A DNA stretch of 64,000 nucleotides from Microstegium vimineum. Lineage: Eukaryota; Streptophyta; Magnoliopsida; Poales; Poaceae. Positions 54,200-64,000 of this stretch are shown one piece after another; within the stretch, counting starts at the first letter, position 1, and each line of letters starts with the position of its first letter. The position numbers and the translations under genes are program-made. The notes beneath the pieces were generated by a model, which searched no databases, was not told the origin of the DNA, and worked only from the letters and a program-made list of their open reading frames with translations. The stretch covers positions 25,800,719 to 25,864,718 of the forward strand of contig CM039128.1 in the NCBI GenBank assembly GCA_022036555.1, read 5' to 3'.

Positions 54200-54927
54200 A
54201 TGGGTAGTTCTACTGACGTTGATCCAATGAACGTCATTGAAGTCTCCGAAGCAGATCTGAAAGATGATCAGAAGCAAGCTATGGAGCAGGCTATGGAGGA
54301 TTACAAGCAGCTATACCTGAAATCCTTCAGTCTAAACAGGAGCGGCGATGCAGTCCAGAAGCAAGATCCGCCGTTGCCTCGGCAGGTTACTTTCGATGCC
54401 AATCTTGGTAAGCTGCAAGAGATGGTTAATTCTGCGTTAAGTCAGACGCTCATTAGCCATTCCAATGTGTTGTCCAATATTGTATAGAATGTTGTCATGC
54501 AATATTTCAAAGAAGGACAACCACCTAGGTATGTTGGTCCAGCATATCATCAACCTGGATCGGCATCTGCCACGACTTCATCGGCGGCTCCAGCGTTTCA
54601 ACCTGTGAATCCTTCTACCGATGAAGCTACACCACCGAGTTCAAGCCCTGCAAGCGTCGTTCGGTTGAACACCGATCCGGTGGCATCGGCAATGTCAGGG
54701 CATATAGTCCCGAGTCAGCCAACTCCCGCTAGCTGGTGGGGATACGGTATGCCTCCAGATTCATCTGCCGATGCCAAACTGATCCAAGGTAATAGTGCAG
54801 CGGGAAAAGCCTTTATGGAGTCGATAATATCGGCACAACCGATGAGGCCGATAGTACATTACGCTACGTCTTCTCCAAATGCACAGTTGCCGCCAGGAGA
54901 TCTTCAGATGGCGATTCCTAAAGTGCC
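54200..54927 (+). pseudogene. Element G gag, N-terminal part
   Basis: ATG at 54200 (MGSSTDVDPMNV) aligns with the gag starts of A and I. A TAG at 54485 falls where A gag has a Tyr codon. The Pro/Gln/Ser-rich region then runs to 54927, where the H LTR begins. The capsid core is not reached. Confidence 0.82.
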
Positions 54928-55762
54928 TGTTGACACAAAAAACGTCGGATCTGCGAACACCTCAGGATTATACCCGAACTCGATATCCAAAGGTGTGCCA
55001 GTTGATTTGACTAGCTAATCAACAAGGACGATAACTAGAACAACGATGAACGAGACGACAGCGATACGCCCGGACGTCAAGGCTCAGATTGCTCAAAAAG
55101 CGGAACTCACGAGGTAGACGGAGATCTTGTAGATACAGCCCGTCGAGATCGTAAGAACTCGTAGATAAACTATAACTAATGCAAAAAAGTAGATGCTGAA
55201 AAGTAAGACGAAAATAATAGATTTGTTTTATTGTATTGAATCCTCTCATACGAGCCCTAGGTACATATTTATACTCCAGTAGGAGGAGTTGTACACAGAC
55301 ACGACTCATACCTAAACAAAACTCCTACTTTTAAGGAAATAAATGACTCGCGCAAGATTCAGACTCAAACTATAATAATAATACTAATATTAAAACCACT
55401 AGTTTCCTTATCCGCTTCCCTTACGATGAAACTTTCCATCGACAGATTTCTTCAATCCGCAATTTCCTATTATTGCCATCGGCAACTTTCCCGCTGATTT
55501 CAGCCATGTCAACCTGTATCCATCGATAATACTCTCAATCAGCAAAATTCTCCTTTCTCTATTGGCAACACCACGTTGATCAACAAAACATATCTTCTTT
55601 CCTCCTTAACACTTCTTCCATCAATCCACCATCGGCAGATTTTCCTGCTTCCATCGGCAATGAAACCGATAGCCCCTTGATGCCGATGAGGAACAATTTT
55701 TACCTCTTTACCGATCAATACACTTGGTTTAATATTAACCCGTACAAAAAATGGCGTCAACA
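54928..55762 (-). repeat. Element H 3' LTR
   Basis: 835 bp, on the plus strand TGTTGACACAAAAAACG to GGCGTCAACA. Inverted relative to the G LTR 780 bp to its left. Confidence 0.9.
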
Positions 55763-55799
55763 CATGCCCCCCAATTTCGGAGCATAAAATATCTTATGC
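55763..55799 (-). other. Polypurine tract and hairpin of element H
   Basis: The minus strand reads CCGAAATTGGGGGGCATG against the LTR. GCATAA (55782-55787) and TTATGC (55794-55799) form a stem just before it. Confidence 0.75.
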
Positions 55800-55972
55800 G
55801 CTGAAATTTGCTCTTTCCCTCCAAAACACTTATGCTATCATCTTGATTACCGCGCGTGAAAACTCCCGCAACTGTAGCACAGACTCTTCAATCATCGCGC
55901 AAATTCACGCGATATCCTTCCTTATCTCTGCTCAGTAAAAAGAAAACTCAAAAATACCCTTTAACCTAAGCC

Positions 55973-55978
55973 TATAAA
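55973..55978 (+). promoter_or_regulatory. TATA box for element H antisense ORF
   Basis: CCTATAAAGACC lies 140 bp before the antisense ATG at 56113, on the strand opposite to element pol. Spacing matches the C element. Confidence 0.65.
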
Positions 55979-56112
55979 GACCGTCGTCCGCCTTCTTTTT
56001 TACCCTGAGCTCACATTTTCACCTTCATCTCAACATCATCCAAAGACCACTTTTCCAGCAGCGGTTCTCCTTCTTTCAGAGGAAACACGATCTCCGTAAG
56101 AACTCCGCTTCA

Positions 56113-57936
56113 ATGGCGATCAACTTCACCGCTCCCACGGTAATCTTTCCTCTTTCCCTATCATATATACTAGAATTTCATCTTCTCGCATTGCTCCTCA
56201 ATTCCTTCTCCCTCTTTATTTTTGTTTTCTGGATCTAGGAGATGCGCAACAAAATAGTGATCCCTCCCGATCAAGAACACATTTGCTGCTTAGGCCCAAT
56301 GGGGAATACCGATCCAACCAATCTGAGCATTTTGATTTAGGGTTGTGGACTGATACCTTCCGCTCTTGGCCCAAACCCACTAAAGGGTGGAAAAACTGGT
56401 ACCTCAGGATAGCTAGATCACAACAACTATACTGGTCAGAACGCAACGTTGACCAATGCATCAGATTGTCCATTGCCGATATGGCCAAGAATGAGAACAT
56501 GATGATCGCTGCCTCTTACTTCTGGTCAGATACAATGAACGCATTCCTATTCAGACATGGACCAGCCACCCCCACACTTGCCGATGTACACATGCTTACC
56601 GGCCTCGACGTCTCCTCTGTTGATCCTGCCACTCTCTTCCGTAGGAAGTCCGAGCGTCGGGTAAGCACCCGTAACATTGGCGGTTGGACTAGATACATCC
56701 AAGAGTATCAGAAGACCGGATTGGTAGGCCAAAGGGAGCATGCCACCTTCCTCAACATGTGGTTGGAAAAGTTCGTCTTCTGTGGCAGAACAGTCGGACC
56801 CACCAACATGTATCTTCCAGCAGCAGAGCTTGTGCCTAACGGAGGATTTCCTCTTGGCCGATATCTCCTCGGCTCAGTTTATCGTCTCCTGCACCAAGTA
56901 TCGGAAAAGTTACTAGTAGGCGAGCCCATCGGTATTGTTGGAGGTCCTTGGTGGTTCATCAACTTGTGGCTGAACGCCCATATGCACAAATGTCTTCAAT
57001 TTGACCTGTTCAGCGAACAATTCCCAAGGGACATATCTGAAGACTATGTCTTCGATGATGATGAATCGGCAACCCGCTCCTCACTCAACATTGGGGAAGC
57101 CATGATAGTGCTACCAGGAACCGATGCCAATGTCGATCAATTCGGCATGTTCTTTTAGAGACTCTACTGTGGAATCCCTGCCGCAGAATGAGTCTGGTGG
57201 TCTTATGTCGATGAAGACAACCGATTCCCACTCTCCTTCAACCTTACCGATGGAAATATACCTCACAACGAGGTTATCATGAAGGCTACCCTTGTTCCCC
57301 GGGCTATTCCGGTGAACGTCGTTGGGACCGGGAAGAACTCTCATCCGTCATATGAGTTCTACTATCCATTGGCAGCGGCAAGACAGCTAGCATTTGGTCA
57401 ACTGCCGATCAAACTTAGCTATGTTAATGTGATAAAGCCAAGAGAGTCATTTCTGATGCGATGGATTGGAATAAAATTATCACCCTTTCCCCTCATGCCG
57501 ATGTAGCCAACATCGACTTGTCTTCTTGGGCGCCGAGATCTTTCATTACCGAATCATACAAGTCTTGGTGGCAAGAATGGAAGGACCAACTATTTGCTCC
57601 AGCATCACACTACTATCGACATTTGATTGATGTTGATCATGTCATCCCTGACGACGCGGTAAGTTTATTTCCGATACCACTACTTTGTTAACCTTCAAAT
57701 ATACTGATAACTAAGCCTCTGTCAACAGGTTAATGATCCGATCCCCAATAAAAGCAAGAGCGGCAAATACTTCAACCTGCGACCGATGAACCCCATATCA
57801 ATAATCGGCAGCAAGGCCCCTTCATTGTCTGCTCTCATGCATCGCAGGGTAGTTCCTAAGATCACCATCAGGTCTAGGCCATTGCCAACCGATGATGATG
57901 TTGCTGTTGCCACCGCCTTGGCGCAAGCTTTCGTGG
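56113..57936 (+). pseudogene. Element H antisense ORF: plant mobile domain protein, truncated
   Basis: ATG at 56113 (MAINFTAPT) is followed by a likely intron (GTAATC at 56140; acceptor near 56240-56260, exact site unclear). The main exon is open 56283-57158 and matches the plant mobile domain (aminotransferase-like) family: DLGLWTDTFRSWPKP, PTLADVHMLTGLDV, ERRVSTRNIGGW and GGPWWFINLWLN. A TAG at 57156-57158, a TGA near 57189 and a frameshift near 57475 break it. A second intron (GTAAGT at 57659, acceptor CAACAG near 57729) is plausible. Element I truncates it. Plant mobile domain proteins act in silencing and development when encoded by host genes; the role in the element is unknown. Confidence 0.85.
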
Positions 57937-59078
57937 TGTTGACACCGTTTTTTGACACGTGTCAATATGATCTAAGGATTGTGCTGATCGGCAAAAGGCT
58001 AGTCGCCGTTCCTTATCGGCATCGGAATATTACCGGTCAGATTGCCGATAAAGGCAAGAATGTTGCTGATGAAGACAGGGATTTGTTGACGATGGAGGAA
58101 AGGAGACTGTTGATGAAGGCAAGGGGATGATGCTAATAGAAACAGGAATGTTGCCGATAGGAAAGTATTGCCGATGAAGATGGAAATCTGTCGATGAGTG
58201 GTAGATGCTACCGATGGAAGCAGGATGACGTGGCTGGTGTCAGCGGATTGCCGATAGGAGTAGAGAGAATGTTGCCGATGGAGGCAAGAAGATGTTGCCG
58301 AAGAGCGATTGCCGATGGGAACAGAAAGCTGCCTATAGAAGCGAAATAGCTGATGTCAGCAGAAAGTTGCCGATGACATTGAAGGAAAGTTGCGGATTGA
58401 AGGAAGTCTGCCGATGGAAGGTTTCATCATGAAGGAGATAGATATGGAAGCTGGTAATTTCATGCCAGTGTTAATAGATTTATTTCGAGTCCGACTCTTG
58501 CATGAGTCGTTTGTTTCCTTAAAAATAGAGGTGTTTGTTTAGGAAAATATTATTGTTATTTGGGTCCGACTCCTACGCGAGTCAGTTATTTCCTTTAAAA
58601 TAGGAGTTTGTTTTGTTTAGGAAGGGTATGAGTCGTTTCTATTGCCGGAGTATAAATATGTACCTAGGGGTCGTGAGAAAAAAGATATATCCAAGCATAT
58701 CAAATGAATCTATTATTTTTATCTATCTTTCCAGCAATTCACCTTTTATTCCATTAGTTTTAGTCTATCTACGAGTTCTTTCAATGCTTTGATGGGCTGC
58801 ATCTCATCGACCTCCATCAACCTTGCAAGTTCTGTGTTTTGAGCAATCAGAGCTTTGACGTCCGGGCTCATCGCTGTCATCTCGTTCTGCTATTGTTCTA
58901 GTTATCCTGATCAAGTTTGAGCTTTGACATCCGGGCGAATCGCCGTTGTCTCGTTCAGATCTTGTTCTATTTATCGTCCTTGTCGATTAACTGGTCAAAT
59001 CGACTGGCACACCCTCGGATATCAAATTCGGGTATAAGCCTGAGGTGTTCGCAGATCCTGACGCTTTTTGTGTCAACA
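57937..59078 (+). repeat. Element I 5' LTR
   Basis: 1142 bp, TGTTGACACCGTTTTTTGAC to TTTTTGTGTCAACA. U3 holds about ten TGCCGAT or ATCGGCA motifs before the TATA box at 58651. Confidence 0.93.
58651..58658 (+). promoter_or_regulatory. TATA box of element I LTR promoter
   Basis: CCGGAGTATAAATATGTACC is shared by the family (also near 53798 and 63453). It marks the U3/R border region. Confidence 0.75.
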
Positions 59079-59085
59079 CCTCTTT

Positions 59086-59103
59086 TGGCACACCCGGTGG
59101 GAC
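59086..59103 (+). other. Element I primer-binding site
   Basis: TGGCACACCCGGTGGGAC lies 7 bases after the 5' LTR, identical to the site in A. Confidence 0.75.
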
Positions 59104-59119
59104 CAATTATACATCTGCT

Positions 59120-62100
59120 ATGGGTGATAATACCGAAGTCAATCCAAGCAACGTCATAGGAGTCTCTGAAGCGAATCTGAGAGATGATCAGAGGCAGGCT
59201 ATGGAGCAGGCTATGAAGGAATACAAACAGTTGTATCTGAAATCCTTCAGCCTAAACAGGAGCGGTGAAGCTATCCAGAAGCAAGATTTACCGTTGACGC
59301 GGCAAGTTACATTCGACGCCAATCCTGGTAAATTGCAAGAGATGGTTAATTCTGCATTAGATCATGTGTTAATTAACCACTCCAATGTGCTGTTCAATAC
59401 TGTGTACAATGCTGTCAAGCAAACTTTTAAGAGAAGACAAGCACCACATTATGTTGGTCCGACGTATCATCAACTCAGATCGGCATGTGTTACGATCCCA
59501 TCGGCGGTTCCAAAGGTGTCTTCGCCGCTAATGAACCGATCTGCTGGTGAGGTCACGTCACCAAGATTGAGCCCAACAAACATTACTCAATTGAATACGA
59601 ATCTGGTGGCGTCAACAATGTCTGGACCTATGACCCAGAGTCAGCTGACTTCTGCCAGCTGGTGGGGATACGGTATGCCTCCAAGTCCATCTGCTGAATC
59701 CAAATTAATCCAAGATACCAGTGCAGGGTGGAAGGTCCCTATGGCATCGGCAACACCTGCATAGCCGATGATTCCAGTGATGCATTATGCTTCATCCTCT
59801 CCAACGATACAGTTGCCGTTAGGGAATCTTCAGATGGCGATACCCAGAGTAGCATATGTGCAACCATCGGCAGGTTCTTTGCTGATGCAACAAGGCATGG
59901 CAACTGTTAATCAGCTTGTATCGGTAATGGCTGCTCAAGCTATGGTACCCGCAAATCAAGGCAATCATCCAAAGGTACAAGGACAACAAGCGCCAGCTGG
60001 TTATCAGCCATCGGCAAGTCATATGTCGATGACATCTAATGTAAGTTGGATCGGTCAATTACCAATTCAGCAGCAAGTTGTGCAGCCTGGATACCAAGTG
60101 GCAAAAGCTCCGTAGTATCATCCGCCAGTGAGTCTTCAGAATGAAATATTGGTACATTAGCGATAAGTACTACTTCGCCGCAGTACTCGCAAGTGAACTT
60201 ACACAATGAGACATCAACATATCAGCCGATGAATACAATGCCACAATACAACCCAGTGGACGTTCAAAATTGCCCCTCGGCAACTCAGCCTATGCATAAT
60301 GTTCAACAACAGGTGACGCAACCTGGATGTCAAGTGGCAGAGGTCCAACCCCACCACTTACCATCGGGATTATATAATGATGCATCGGCGTCCCAGCCGG
60401 TAAATCCTCTATTTTCGCAATATATTCCAGTGGGCGTTCAAGGTGGTCCATCAGCAAATCAGCCGATGCATGATCAGCGAATTGATGTTGCCTCTGCACC
60501 AATGGGTTTGGTTTATTTACCACAAAGAGACGAGAAGGTACATCAACCTGCTCAACCAGTCAACATCCAGCCAGTGCATCGGCAGGATCAAGATGCGTAC
60601 TGGGCCAATAAGATTGCCGAAGTGGCGAAAGAGCAATTCGGTATCAAGCCTAAGGTTGATACATATTCTTATCGGACTCCATACCCTCCAGCATATGCTT
60701 TGATCCTCTCCCAAATCGGTACAGAGTGCTAGATTTCACCAAATTTTCTGGTCAAGATGATATATCAACAATGGAGCATATTAACCGATTTATTATCCAA
60801 TGTGGAGAGGCAGCCAGCAGGGATGAACTAAGGGTAAGATTGTTCTCGTCATCGTTATCTGGATTGGCATTTACATGGTTTATTTCACTACCTCCAAATT
60901 CTGTGATCACTTGGGACGATCTAGAAAAACAGTTTTACAAATACTTCTTTGCTGGCATACATGAAAAGAAGATCACCGATTTGGTCAAATTAAAATAGCG
61001 TAATGATGAATCGGTAGAAAGCTTCATGCAAAGACTGCGAGACGTGAAGAACAAGTGCTATAGATTAGTACTTGATGATCGGCAATTGGCGGATTTGGCC
61101 TGCCAGGGATTACTGCCGCATATCAGGGACAAATACGCGTCTCAAGAGTTTGAAAACTTGAGACATCTTGTGCAAAGGGTTGCCGATCAAGACACCAAAG
61201 TTTTTGAGCCTAGAGGAAATTGGGATGAGGAGGTGTCTTTAACTAAGAATACAGATTCAGACGAAGAAGCAAGTATCGGTTTAGTTGAATGGGTAGAGAA
61301 TAAAAAACCGATATCTTGTCGGTTCGACCAGAAAGAAGCTGAGAGATTCACCTTTGATATAACCAAGGCCGATAGGATGTTTGACCTATTGCTTCAAGAA
61401 GGGTGGATCAAGCTGGTGCCTAACCAGGTAATTCCATCGGCCGAAGAACTCAGGAGGATCAAGTATTGCAAGTGGCACAATGCAACTTTGCACAATACCA
61501 ATGATTGCAAAGTTTTTAGGCAGCAGTTGCAATCAGAAATTGAATCTGGGCGAATCAAGTTTGAAAATACTAAGGCCCAGAAGCCAATGAAGATTGATCA
61601 GCACCCGTTTCCATTTAACATGGTGAAAACCAGTGGAAAGACTAAGGTGTTGACATCGGAAGCTGCCAAGAAAAGCGCATCGGTAGACCCTGAACATCAG
61701 ATAGTTGCGCATGAAGTAACAGGGAGGAAGTTTGCCGATAATAGAAAAGGCAAAAGAGTTGCTGATGAAAGCAGTAACGCCAGGAGGTCTTATGGCGTCG
61801 TGATCACGCATAGGCGGCCACGACAAGATTATCGGCAATCGCAGGAGGAGCGATATCGGCGGCAAGAGGAAGAAAGGCACCAAAAGTGGCTTCGGCATAA
61901 AGATCATTGGAGGTGTCCCTTATTTGTTTATTGTTGGGAAGAAGGCATCAAACTACCCACTGCCGATAATTGTCCTGAATGCAATGGGTACTACCCTGCC
62001 GATCGGTCAGAAAAGAAACCTTGTTTTAACGATCGAGCATCAAACTATGGCAGGTCGATCAAAGGAAAGGGGTCAGCACATGATCGGCTGGGGGGCAAGC

Positions 62101-62387
62101 TCAGCGTACATGACAGGCTTGGCAAGCGTATTTGTCAAGAAGAGCTTGAGGAAATGGCTGATATAAGAGTGCCCGATGAAGAAATATTTTCCAGAGATCC
62201 AAACATAAGGGGTGGTGCAGATACAAGCAATAAGAGACAGTACCAACCTGTTTGGAAAACTAAGCTCCCTCAATGGTGCCCCAAGGGTCTTACAAAGACT
62301 CAAAGAAGGAGGATGCAGCGCGAGCGCCAAGAAGATTTGTGTCACGATGAAAATCCTTCCAGAGGGAAATCTCTAGTTAAGCAGTGA
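59120..62387 (+). pseudogene. Element I gag, nearly full length
   Basis: ATG at 59120 (MGDNTEVNPSNV) starts a gag of about 1090 codons. Residues 110-500 are Pro/Gln/Ser-rich with repeated QPMN and YxPVxVQ phrases. The capsid core is at 60726-61100 (FTKFSGQDDISTMEHIN, WFISLPPNSVITWDD). The C-X2-H-X4-H-X4-C motif is near 61467-61510 (CKWHNATLHNTNDC), and a second Cys/His cluster is at about 61915-61990. Stops are at 59761-59763, 60114-60116 and 60996-60998, with a frameshift near 60725. The last 453 codons (61026-62387) are open. It is the best model in the window for reading the split A gag. Confidence 0.87.
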
Positions 62388-62740
62388 AGGCCAAAGCGCA
62401 AAGATGAGAATCCATCGGCAGATGTCAATATGTTGCCGATAGAGTCGATGGCCTTGGGCATTTTGGCTTGGGAGCAGCACTTGGTGAGCCCTGGCGTTTC
62501 GACTGTTACACTTGGGGGGCATCGGCAGGCTGAGTGAAGAGTTTGTGCACTGGGAGCAGCGCTGGCGATAAATTTGTTGGCTACAAAACGAGATGTTCGA
62601 TACAAGTCAAAGGATTGTAAGAGTGGCTCTGCAATGCTTACGTGCAATAGTCAAGGAAGTGGTACAGACATTTTGGGGGAGATGTAGTAGAAGAAATTTT
62701 GGTGCATAAGATATCTTATACTCCGAAATTGGGGGCCTTG
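62388..62740 (+). other. Element I deletion junction, hairpin and polypurine tract
   Basis: Gag-like reading continues to about 62450 (compare A near 4440), then jumps to 3' non-coding sequence: the entire pol is missing. The perfect palindrome ATAAGATATCTTAT at 62706-62719 is followed by the PPT AAATTGGGGGCCTTG up to the 3' LTR. Confidence 0.8.
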
Positions 62741-63840
62741 TGTTGACACCGTTTTTTGACACGTGTCAATATGATCTAAGGATTGTGCTGATCGGCAAAA
62801 GGCTAGTCGCTGTTCCTTATCGACATCGGAATATTACCGGTCAGATTGCCGATAAAGGCAAGAATGTTGCTGATGAAGACAGGGATTTGTTGACGATGGA
62901 GGAATGGAGACTGTTGATGAAGGCAAGGGGATGATGCTGATAGAAACAGGAATGTTGCCGATAGGAAAGTATTGCCGATGAAGATGGAAATCTGTCGATG
63001 AGTGGTAGATGCTACCGATGGAAGCAGGATGACGTGGCTGGTGTCAGCGGATTGCCGATAGGAGTAGAGAGAATGTTGCTGATGGAGGCAAGAAGATGTT
63101 GCCGAAGAGCGATTGCCGATGGGAACAGAAAGCTGCCTATAGAAGCGAAATAGCTGATGTCAGCAGAAAGTTGCCGATGACATTGAAGGAAAGTTGCGGA
63201 TTGAAGGAAGTCTGCCGATGGAAGGTTTCATCGTGAAGGAGATAGATATGGAAGCTGGTAATTTCATGCCAGTGTTAATAGATTTATTTCGAGTCCGACT
63301 CTTGCACGAGTCGTTTGTTTCCTTAAAAATAGAGGTGTTTGTTTAGAAAAATATTATTGTTATTTGGGTCCAACTCCTGCGCGAGTCAGTTATTTTCTTT
63401 AAAATAGGAGTTTGTTTTTTTTAGGAAGGGTACGAGTCGTATCTGTTGCCGGAGTATAAATATGTACCTAGGGGTCGTGAGAAAAAAGATATATCCAAGC
63501 ATATCAAATGAATCTATTATTTTTATCTATCTTTCCAGCAATTCACCTTTTATTCCATTAGTTTTAGTCTATCTACGAGTTCTTTCAATGCTTTGATGGG
63601 CTGCATCTCATCGACCTCCATCAACCTTGCAAGTTCCGTGTTTTGAGCAATCAGAGCTTTGACGTCCGGGCTCATTGCTGTCATCTCGTTCTGCTATTGT
63701 TCTAGTTATCCTGATCAAGTTTGAGCTTTGACATCCGGGCGAATCGCCGTTGTCTCGTTCAGATCTTGTTCTATTTATCGTCCTTGTCGATTAACTGGTC
63801 AAATCGACTGGCACACCCTCGGATATCAAATTCGGGTATA
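62741..63840 (+). repeat. Element I 3' LTR, truncated at its end
   Basis: 1100 bp that match 57937-59036 closely, ending at GGGTATA. The final 42 bp of the LTR are absent; nine unrelated bases follow, then an inverted LTR (63850 onward). Confidence 0.9.
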
Positions 63841-63849
63841 TCAAAGAGT

Positions 63850-64000
63850 TGTTGACACAAAAAACGTCGGATCTGCGAACACCTTAGGCTTATACCCGAA
63901 CTCGATATCCAAAGGTGTGACACTTGATTTGACCAGTTAATCAACAAGGACGATAACTATAACAACGATGAATGAGACGACAGCGATACGCCCGGACGTC
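63850..64000 (-). repeat. Element J LTR, start only
   Basis: TGTTGACACAAAAAACGTCGG begins another A-family LTR in minus orientation. Its first 150 bp mirror the end of the I LTR. The element continues outside the window. Confidence 0.88.

Larger units (their letters stand above)
53318..54927 (+). mobile_element. Element G: A-family retrotransposon, 5' part
   Basis: 5' LTR, PBS and the first part of gag on the plus strand, cut off at 54927 by the LTR of element H. The left flank is TGTAT (53313-53317). The rest of G should lie to the right of the window. Confidence 0.85.
54928..57936 (-). mobile_element. Element H: A-family retrotransposon, 3' part, minus orientation
   Basis: It consists of 3' LTR (54928-55762), PPT, and an antisense ORF on the plus strand, cut at 57936 by element I. 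It inserted in gag of G; the left flank is GTGCC (54923-54927). Pol and the 5' LTR would lie beyond I, to the right of the window. Confidence 0.82.
57937..63840 (+). mobile_element. Element I: gag-only A-family retrotransposon
   Basis: It consists of 5' LTR, PBS, gag, then a jump to the PPT and 3' LTR. Protease, RT, RNase H, integrase and the antisense ORF are deleted. It inserted in the antisense ORF of H (left flank CGTGG, 57932-57936). The two LTRs differ at about 16 positions by eye over roughly 1100 bp, making it one of the younger insertions. The last 42 bp of its 3' LTR are missing at 63840. Confidence 0.88.

Noticed and set aside
63728..63940. A 70-codon frame across the I and J LTR junction
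   Set aside because: It joins two inverted LTRs by chance; the second half matches non-coding LTR sequence also at 54928-55018.
1..64000. tRNA or rRNA genes
   Set aside because: I saw no cloverleaf-type A/B-box pair or rRNA sequence; a tRNAscan run would settle it.

Overview
The window is plant nuclear DNA, most likely from a grass and probably a panicoid. The evidence is Stowaway MITEs with the CTCCCTCCGT terminus, Tat-lineage Ty3/gypsy elements with very GC-rich coding DNA, a copia-type solo LTR, hAT fold-back MITEs and a GC-rich first coding exon. I see one host gene. Nearly everything else is nested retrotransposon, and most element genes are broken by stops, frameshifts or deletions.

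Left half (1-44228): element A, a minus-strand Tat retrotransposon, inserted into a copia fragment (44229-44397). Its gag is split by element B (5662-41365, minus, TSD CTTTC/CCTTC), another Tat family. B carries four later insertions: element C (5794-20791, plus, a third Tat family with TSD AGTGT) in its 3' LTR, a copia-type solo LTR F (25923-27547) in the integrase, a 4.1-kb solo LTR D (29004-36362) in the RNase H region, and a 613-bp TRIM (37775-38387, TSD CCGTG) just after the protease. D holds a CRM-like chromovirus remnant E (31368-34649), and E contains one unit of the same TRIM. The order of events is therefore copia, then A, B, D and E.

Middle (44229-53317): the host gene is an SGF11 homologue (SAGA deubiquitination module; exons 45015-45056, 45143-45481, 50735-50926). 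Its second intron is 5.25 kb and packed with a broken LINE, a 950-bp hAT element and several MITEs. A 584-bp hAT fold-back element and other MITE-like repeats lie downstream.

Right end (53318-64000): four members of the A family are nested in alternating orientation. G (plus) is cut by H (minus), whose antisense ORF is cut by I (plus, gag-only), whose 3' LTR meets J (minus).

How the parts work together: Tat elements express gag-pol from the 5' LTR. They also carry an antisense unit between integrase and 3' LTR, which here encodes a plant mobile domain protein (A, H) or a Transposase_28-type protein with a coiled coil (C). The main unusual signals are an array of as-1-like TGACG pairs in the B LTR, a dense GCCGAT hexamer across the A family, a TATA box in front of each antisense unit, hairpins beside the polypurine tracts, and a TRIM whose whole interior is 40 bp and whose PBS appears recombined into a CRM-like element.
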